From JBBSEZ01 sp038239195 (lineage in GTDB: Bacteria > Planctomycetota > Planctomycetia > Gemmatales > Gemmataceae): 28,092 nucleotides of DNA. The notes beneath the pieces are model-generated. The model was not told where the DNA came from. It was given only the letters and a program-made list of their open reading frames with translations, and did not search any database. The stretch lies in NCBI GenBank assembly GCA_038239195.1, contig JBBSEZ010000075.1, positions 1-28,092 on the forward strand. The letters are read 5' to 3'. Both the position numbers and the translations under genes were made by a program. The stretch's first letter is position 1; each line of letters begins with the position of its first letter. This document shows, piece after piece, positions 25,201 to 28,092 of the stretch.

Positions 25201-25710
25201 CGCGAGCAATGCCTGAAGGCCGGGATGGACAGGTACATCGCCAAGCCGATTCACCCCACCGAGCTGTTCGCCGTGCTTACGGAACTGGTCGAGGGCGAAG
25301 CCAGGCCCGAAGCGCGCCCGCAGGAGGACGTTCTTGATCGGGCCGAGGCGTGGGCGCGCGTGGCAGGCGACAGGGAACTGCTGGGCGAACTGGTCGAGCT
25401 GTTCTTCGGCTCGTCTGCCGAGCAAGTGCGCGAGCTCCGCGAGGCGGTCGGGCGAGGCGACGCCGCGGGGGTGCGCCGGGTGGCGCACGGGCTGAAGGGA
25501 GCGGTCGGCACCTTCGGGGCGAAGGAGGCGGCGGAGGCTGCGCTGCGGCTGGAGACGATGGGCCGCGAGGAGCAGCTCGCCGGCGCCGGCGAGGCGCTGG
25601 CCGCGCTGGAACAGGCGCTGGAGCGCCTGGGCCCGGCGCTGAGGGAATGGCTGGCGGAGCTCGGCGGCACGCGCCTCACGGCCGCCCCCGATTCTCCATC
25701 AGCCGGTTGA
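22237..25710 (+). CDS. Hybrid histidine kinase with periplasmic c-heme sensor, two PAS, two REC and HPt domains
   Basis: This 1157-residue protein contains a whole phosphorelay. Membrane helices at about 19-38 and 220-242 enclose a periplasmic DUF3365/Tll0287-like domain with CIRCH (Cys177, Cys180, His181), a covalent heme site, so heme-based gas or redox sensing is likely. Two PAS domains follow (about 255-358 and 368-488). Next are HisKA with phospho-His517 (SHEIRTPMN), HATPase with the N box around Asn629-Asn634, DTGIGIP and GGTGLGL (697-703), REC1 (Asp810, Lys862), REC2 (Asp949, Lys1003) and HPt with His1084 (AHGLKGAVGTFGA). GAGG six nt before the ATG supports the start. The receiver-cyclase 5 kb upstream is a plausible target of the HPt domain. 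Its 3' end overlaps the convergent gene by 35 bp. Confidence 0.92.
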   Translation: MKPPALSPAGRASLRRERAGLVLLLAFVLGAGVLLWHLYHRSTALFRAEALQGAALQAQTFQELRKLYTSEVVERAQRQGMKVGPSRAHPAKDAIPLPVTLVMELGERIHHERPGAHVRLYSDHPFPGRARPPLDDFQQQALAALRKAPDEPFYRFEEHEGRASLRYAVADRMEAACIRCHNDPRTGSPHTRWQVGDVRGALEVVRPLDSEVANRQRELAWTFATTVGLYGLGLLGLGTVVTRLRRTSVTLRDTRARAQASVDTAADGILTVDEDGRTTSFNAAAARLFGYRREEVVGQPVSLLLPSLQGPPGDPAGGRREIVGRRKDGTAFPLEIAEGVRQMGKGHVHTLIVRDLTERKEAEEALARERNLLHALMDTLPDHIYFKDSASRFIRINKAMARLFGLSGPADALGKTDFDYFTEEHARQAYEDEQRLMRTGDPIVGLEEKETWPDGHETWVSTTKLPLRDAEGRTIGTFGISRDVTERKKAERALRQAKEAAESANRAKSEFLANMSHEIRTPMNGILGMTELALDTDLSPEQREYLQMVKSSADGLLTILNDILDFSKIEARKLNLEPIDFNLRDALGDTVRALGMRAQEKGLELACHIAPAVPDMVNGDPGRLRQVLVNLVGNAIKFTQKGEVIVHVGKEDKSLEGPSCLLHFEVRDTGIGIPPEKLRLIFEPFAQADSSTTRRFGGTGLGLTISAQLVELMGGHIGVKSVVGQGSTFYFTANFGLAKPSATAPSGQPVLLRGLRVLVVDDNATNRRILEEVLGGWQMRPSLFSTAASALAELERAAAEGEPYSLVLLDAHMPEMDGFMLAEAIQRRPALAGATLVMLTSAGLQGDVSRSRELGISASLTKPIKQSDLLATILTALDRTRPPGPAPAEAPLALSQRPLRILLAEDNVVNQKLAVRLLGKQGHSVTVARTGREAVRALERASFDVVLMDVQMPDLDGLEATTAIRAREAQTGGHVPIVAMTAHAMKGDREQCLKAGMDRYIAKPIHPTELFAVLTELVEGEARPEARPQEDVLDRAEAWARVAGDRELLGELVELFFGSSAEQVRELREAVGRGDAAGVRRVAHGLKGAVGTFGAKEAAEAALRLETMGREEQLAGAGEALAALEQALERLGPALREWLAELGGTRLTAAPDSPSAG

Positions 25711-26911
25711 GCCGCTCGTTCATCTCCTCCTCCGCGGCGGGCGTCCAGTTGAACTCGTGAGCGGGCTTGAAGCCCCCCTCGCCCGTGAAGTTGGCCGCGG
25801 GCGCCGGGCACAGCGACAGCACGCCCAGCGAGCGCCCGCGCACCGTCAGCTCGAACCCGCTCACCTGCTTGAGGTCGCCCGCGTCGAGCGTGCCGGGCGC
25901 AACCATGCACGGGCCGTCGGTAACGAGCACCTGCTGCTCCAGCAGCAGCGGCGGCTGCACGGCGCCGGCCACCTGCGCCGTCACCTGGAGCTTGCACAGC
26001 CCCGCCATGCCCGGCTCGCCGCTCGACACCAGGAAGCACGGCCCGATGCGCTGGCTGCCGTCGAGCGCCGGCGCCTGGCGGGCGAGGCGCAAGGGCCCGT
26101 CGCCATCCTGTACGACGAAGCGCGTGTCGGAGATCCGCAAAGAGCGCTGAAAGGCCTGCTGCGAGATGCCCCGCACGCGCTGGCTGGCCAGCGGCTTGTC
26201 GCCCAGCACCCAGGTCGCCACCCAGGCACCCATCTTGCGCGGGTAGCGGCCGGGGACGACCGTCACCAGGGCGGAGCGATTGGCCAGTTGCGAGCTGGAC
26301 AGGCACGCCGGCGCGCGGAACGTCGTCCCGCTGCGCTCGCAGCGAAACTCCACCTGCAAGTCGAGGTCGAGCAGAGGCACGAGGCTCGTCGGGCTGGTGA
26401 GGAGCGCGCTGGCGAGGAAGCCGCGGCACTGACTGGAGACGAAGGTCTGGCAAGCGACGCTCTCGTTCCCCAGGCGCACGAACAGCGTCGGCATCTGGAG
26501 GCGGAGCTCCTGGAGGAACTGGTCGCGGCCCAGGAGCGGCAAGGTGAGTTGGCCGAGGGGGTGGTCGCGGTAGAGCACCTCGGCGGTCGTCGTCGCCGCG
26601 GGCGTCGGCAGGCGGAAGGAGATGCGGTAGTGGTCCTCGCTCTCCTGGCGGCGCAGTTGTTCGGCGGGGAACGAGGGCCGATCGGGGAGGCGGAGCTGAA
26701 AGTCGGCCTTGCGGCGCGCGCCGCTGCCGGGCAGGCGCACCAGGGCCTCGACCAGGACGGCCTCGGCGTTCCAGGGGATGGGCTGGTTTTGCAACACCAG
26801 CCCCGCCTTCTCGTAGCTGTAGTGCAAGGCTTGCGGCTGCGCGCCGATCCGGTAAAGAGGCCAGAGGTCACGCATCGCCCAGTCGCGCCAGCGCTTGATC
26901 CAGGGCCACAT
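25676..26911 (-). CDS. Protein of unknown function in an E1/E2 operon
   Basis: I do not recognise this 411-residue protein. No signal peptide or membrane helix is visible, so it is probably cytoplasmic. After an amphipathic Trp/Arg-rich start come alternating hydrophobic and polar stretches that suggest beta-sandwich modules. One module is near the N terminus, with YEKAGLVLQNQPIPWNAEAVLVEALVRL. Another covers about 115-230. A third is near the C terminus, with DLKQVSGFELTVRGRSLG and FTGEGGFKP. The tail is helical (AAEEEMNERLNRLMENRG). GGAGG six nt before the ATG at 26911 supports the start. It overlaps the ThiF-like gene by 44 bp, so the two are tightly coupled. A role as target, adaptor or effector of the conjugation pathway is inference. 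The 3' end overlaps the hybrid kinase gene by 35 bp. Confidence 0.75.
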   Translation of the reverse strand: MWPWIKRWRDWAMRDLWPLYRIGAQPQALHYSYEKAGLVLQNQPIPWNAEAVLVEALVRLPGSGARRKADFQLRLPDRPSFPAEQLRRQESEDHYRISFRLPTPAATTTAEVLYRDHPLGQLTLPLLGRDQFLQELRLQMPTLFVRLGNESVACQTFVSSQCRGFLASALLTSPTSLVPLLDLDLQVEFRCERSGTTFRAPACLSSSQLANRSALVTVVPGRYPRKMGAWVATWVLGDKPLASQRVRGISQQAFQRSLRISDTRFVVQDGDGPLRLARQAPALDGSQRIGPCFLVSSGEPGMAGLCKLQVTAQVAGAVQPPLLLEQQVLVTDGPCMVAPGTLDAGDLKQVSGFELTVRGRSLGVLSLCPAPAANFTGEGGFKPAHEFNWTPAAEEEMNERLNRLMENRGRP

Positions 26912-27683
26912 CGAGTTCCTCCACCGAGGAAGGAGTCGGTCGCGCCTGACAGATCAAGCAGTCCGCGGCGCGCGTCACCCGAAAGCGATAAGGACGGAAC
27001 GGCTCGTCGAAGACGTCCGGCACGCGCTGGAGCGCCCACAGCAGGCTCGTGAAGCGCGGCACGTACCCGAGCGGATCGGCCAAGAGCTCCAACGTCAACA
27101 GCGCGTGGAGCGACGCGATGGCCTGGATCGACGCCTTGCTGGCCGGGATGGTCGTCTCGTGTACCGGGCCGCCCGGCGCGTTGTAGTCCGGGGCCGGCGC
27201 CTTCTCCACTGTGACGGAGCGCTGGAGGTAGCTGGCCACGCAACCGTAGCACGGCCCCGACGGCACGAAACAGTGGACGAGCCCGCCGATGCCGCCCGAG
27301 AGCACCTCGCCAAGCGCCCACGGTGTGGCGTGCTGGCGCATCAGCGCGTCCCAGTGATATTTCGCCCCTTCATTGTCCGCCGCGCACACGCCCACGTCGG
27401 CCTCGTCCGCGACCTCGTGCAGTTCGCGCTGAACGGACGGGTCGGTGACGTCGTAGGGCAGGATGCGCACGTCGAGCTCGGGGCGGCGCTCCAGGAGCCA
27501 GGTGCGGGCGAGCTCGGCCTTGGGGTAGCCGACGGCGGAGAGGGGGAACAGGTGGCGCTCGACGTTGTGCGGCTTGTAGACGTCCGGCTCGACCAGCGTG
27601 ACGCGCGTGACGCGCGCCTCGCGGCAAACCATGTCCAGCACCGGCATCCCGCCGCTCCCCGCCCCGACCTGAAACAGATGCAC
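26868..27683 (-). CDS. ThiF/E1-like adenylyltransferase
   Basis: This 271-residue E1-like enzyme is expected to adenylate the C terminus of a ubiquitin-like protein or a similar carrier. It starts straight at the first strand of the Rossmann fold: FQVGAGSGG (nucleotide loop 7-12), VEPD with acidic residues at 32 and 34, NVERH with Asn40 and the Arg43 finger, and Lys55. AADNEGAKY (101-109) matches the E1 segment after strand four. Two CxxC pairs (Cys145/Cys148 and Cys242/Cys245) form a structural zinc site as in ThiF and MoeB. The crossover loop (about 160-186) has no Cys, so the usual thioester Cys is not evident. The start is GTG with GGGGAG eight nt upstream. The E2-like gene ends 12 nt upstream. 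Confidence 0.88.
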   Translation of the reverse strand: MHLFQVGAGSGGMPVLDMVCREARVTRVTLVEPDVYKPHNVERHLFPLSAVGYPKAELARTWLLERRPELDVRILPYDVTDPSVQRELHEVADEADVGVCAADNEGAKYHWDALMRQHATPWALGEVLSGGIGGLVHCFVPSGPCYGCVASYLQRSVTVEKAPAPDYNAPGGPVHETTIPASKASIQAIASLHALLTLELLADPLGYVPRFTSLLWALQRVPDVFDEPFRPYRFRVTRAADCLICQARPTPSSVEELDVALDQALARLGDA

Positions 27684-27695
27684 CGCTTGTCTCCC

Positions 27696-28025
27696 CTACT
27701 TCGCTTCCGGCAAGGGCCACTCGCCGGTCTCGTGCCAGACCTCGTAGCACGCCAGCCAGCGCCAGGCGGCCTGGACGGCGAAGATGCAGGTGAACTTCGA
27801 AGGGTCCCAGCGGCTGGTGGCCCGCGTGCTGCCCTGGCGCCACAGGCACAGCGTCTGCCCCTCCAGCAAGTGCGGGCAGTGCTTCAATGGCGTCAACACC
27901 CGCGTCTCGGGCGGGACCGTCGGGTAGCTGGAGACCAGGCGCGTCTCCAACCGGTAGACGTTGTGCCCCGGCTTCAGGCCATAGCGCAGTATCAGCGCCC
28001 CGCCGGCGCGGGGGGGGGGCCACAC
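27696..28025 (-). CDS. E2-like (UBC-fold) protein, start uncertain
   Basis: The 109-residue frame reads like a bacterial E2 homologue. It has a beta-meander (GALILRYGLKPGHNVYRLE), the YPTVPPETRVL segment matching the YPxxPP stretch of ubiquitin-conjugating enzymes, then HCPHLLEGQTLCLW with candidate catalytic Cys60 in the LCLW motif. The C-terminal part (AAWRWLACYEVWHETGEWPLPEA) is typical of prokaryotic E2 families. The N-terminal helix of the UBC fold is missing. The only in-frame start is a GTG at 28025, just after an in-frame TGA. An ATG at 28029 or 28062 would be in frame if the ten-C run at 28019-28010 were nine, so the start may be hidden by an indel. It forms an operon with the ThiF-like gene 12 nt downstream. 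Confidence 0.7.
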   Translation of the reverse strand: MWPPPRAGGALILRYGLKPGHNVYRLETRLVSSYPTVPPETRVLTPLKHCPHLLEGQTLCLWRQGSTRATSRWDPSKFTCIFAVQAAWRWLACYEVWHETGEWPLPEAK

Positions 28026-28092
28026 TCATTGCCCCCCCCGCCCCCCCGTTGTGAGTGTGCATAAACCGCTGAAACTAGGGACCCACCCACCC
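28010..28092. other. Homopolymer-rich window end upstream of the E2 gene
   Basis: The plus strand shows a run of ten G (28010-28019), then CACACTCA (28021-28028), runs of eight and seven C, and TGAGTGTG, the reverse complement of that 8-mer. The hairpin-like layout with long G/C runs may be real or may be a fold-back or base-calling artefact. No further gene is visible. Confidence 0.4.

Noticed and set aside
27370..28062. 230-codon frame overlapping the E2 and E1 genes
   Set aside because: It is in another frame of the same strand, and beyond the first residues it shows only Arg/Ala-rich shadow sequence. Its first codons may nevertheless be the displaced E2 start.
1..28092. tRNA, rRNA or riboswitch genes
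   Set aside because: I looked for TPsiC-arm-like motifs and conserved rRNA stretches and saw none.

Overview
The window looks like chromosomal DNA of a planctomycete, most likely a Gemmata-like member of the Gemmataceae. It is very GC-rich. It carries several planctomycete hallmarks: an ECF sigma factor paired with a Ser/Thr kinase that has a WD40 tail, a DUF1552 plus DUF1587/1592/1588/1585 cytochrome-type gene pair, an LEQLEDRTLLS-type N-terminal motif on a secreted ELWxxDGT-repeat protein, and a TIGR03032 protein. All assignments come from reading the sequence and remembering protein families; no database search was run.

Layout. Positions 1-7154 are all on the minus strand: the start of an ELWxxDGT-repeat secreted protein (cut by the window edge), a TIGR03032 protein, a small secreted protein flanked by two related stem-loops, and a sigma factor/receptor-like kinase pair (sigma upstream, kinase downstream). 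Positions 7479-9261 are an IS4-family insertion sequence with 35-bp terminal inverted repeats and a transposase broken by two frameshifts. Positions 9626-14172 are a plus-strand operon: a Tat-exported DUF1552 protein, a large DUF1592-type protein with CxxCH motifs, and a secreted protein with two HMA-like domains. Positions 14173-15634 are a decayed, repeat-rich tract: a short truncated-looking gene, three 25-bp repeats spaced exactly 44 bp apart, a pseudogene fragment, and a 167-bp element with perfect 49-bp inverted arms.

Positions 15635-25710 form a plus-strand signalling and export block. It holds a response regulator fused to a class III adenylate cyclase, a DevB/HlyD-type adaptor, two different DevC-type permeases, a DevA-type ATPase fused to a cyclic-nucleotide-binding domain, and a large hybrid histidine kinase with a periplasmic c-heme (CxxCH) sensor domain, two receivers and an HPt domain. 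Read together, this suggests a circuit in which a heme or redox signal is relayed to the receiver-cyclase, and cAMP then tunes an ABC exporter. The wiring is inference; the domains are directly visible.

The last block (25676-28092, minus strand) is a compact operon with an E2-like (UBC-fold) protein, an E1/ThiF-like adenylyltransferase and a 411-residue protein I do not recognise. It resembles the bacterial ubiquitin-conjugation-like systems, but no ubiquitin-like protein or JAB peptidase is in view. The window ends just upstream of the E2 gene, in homopolymer-rich sequence that may contain an error.

No tRNA, rRNA or CRISPR array was seen.
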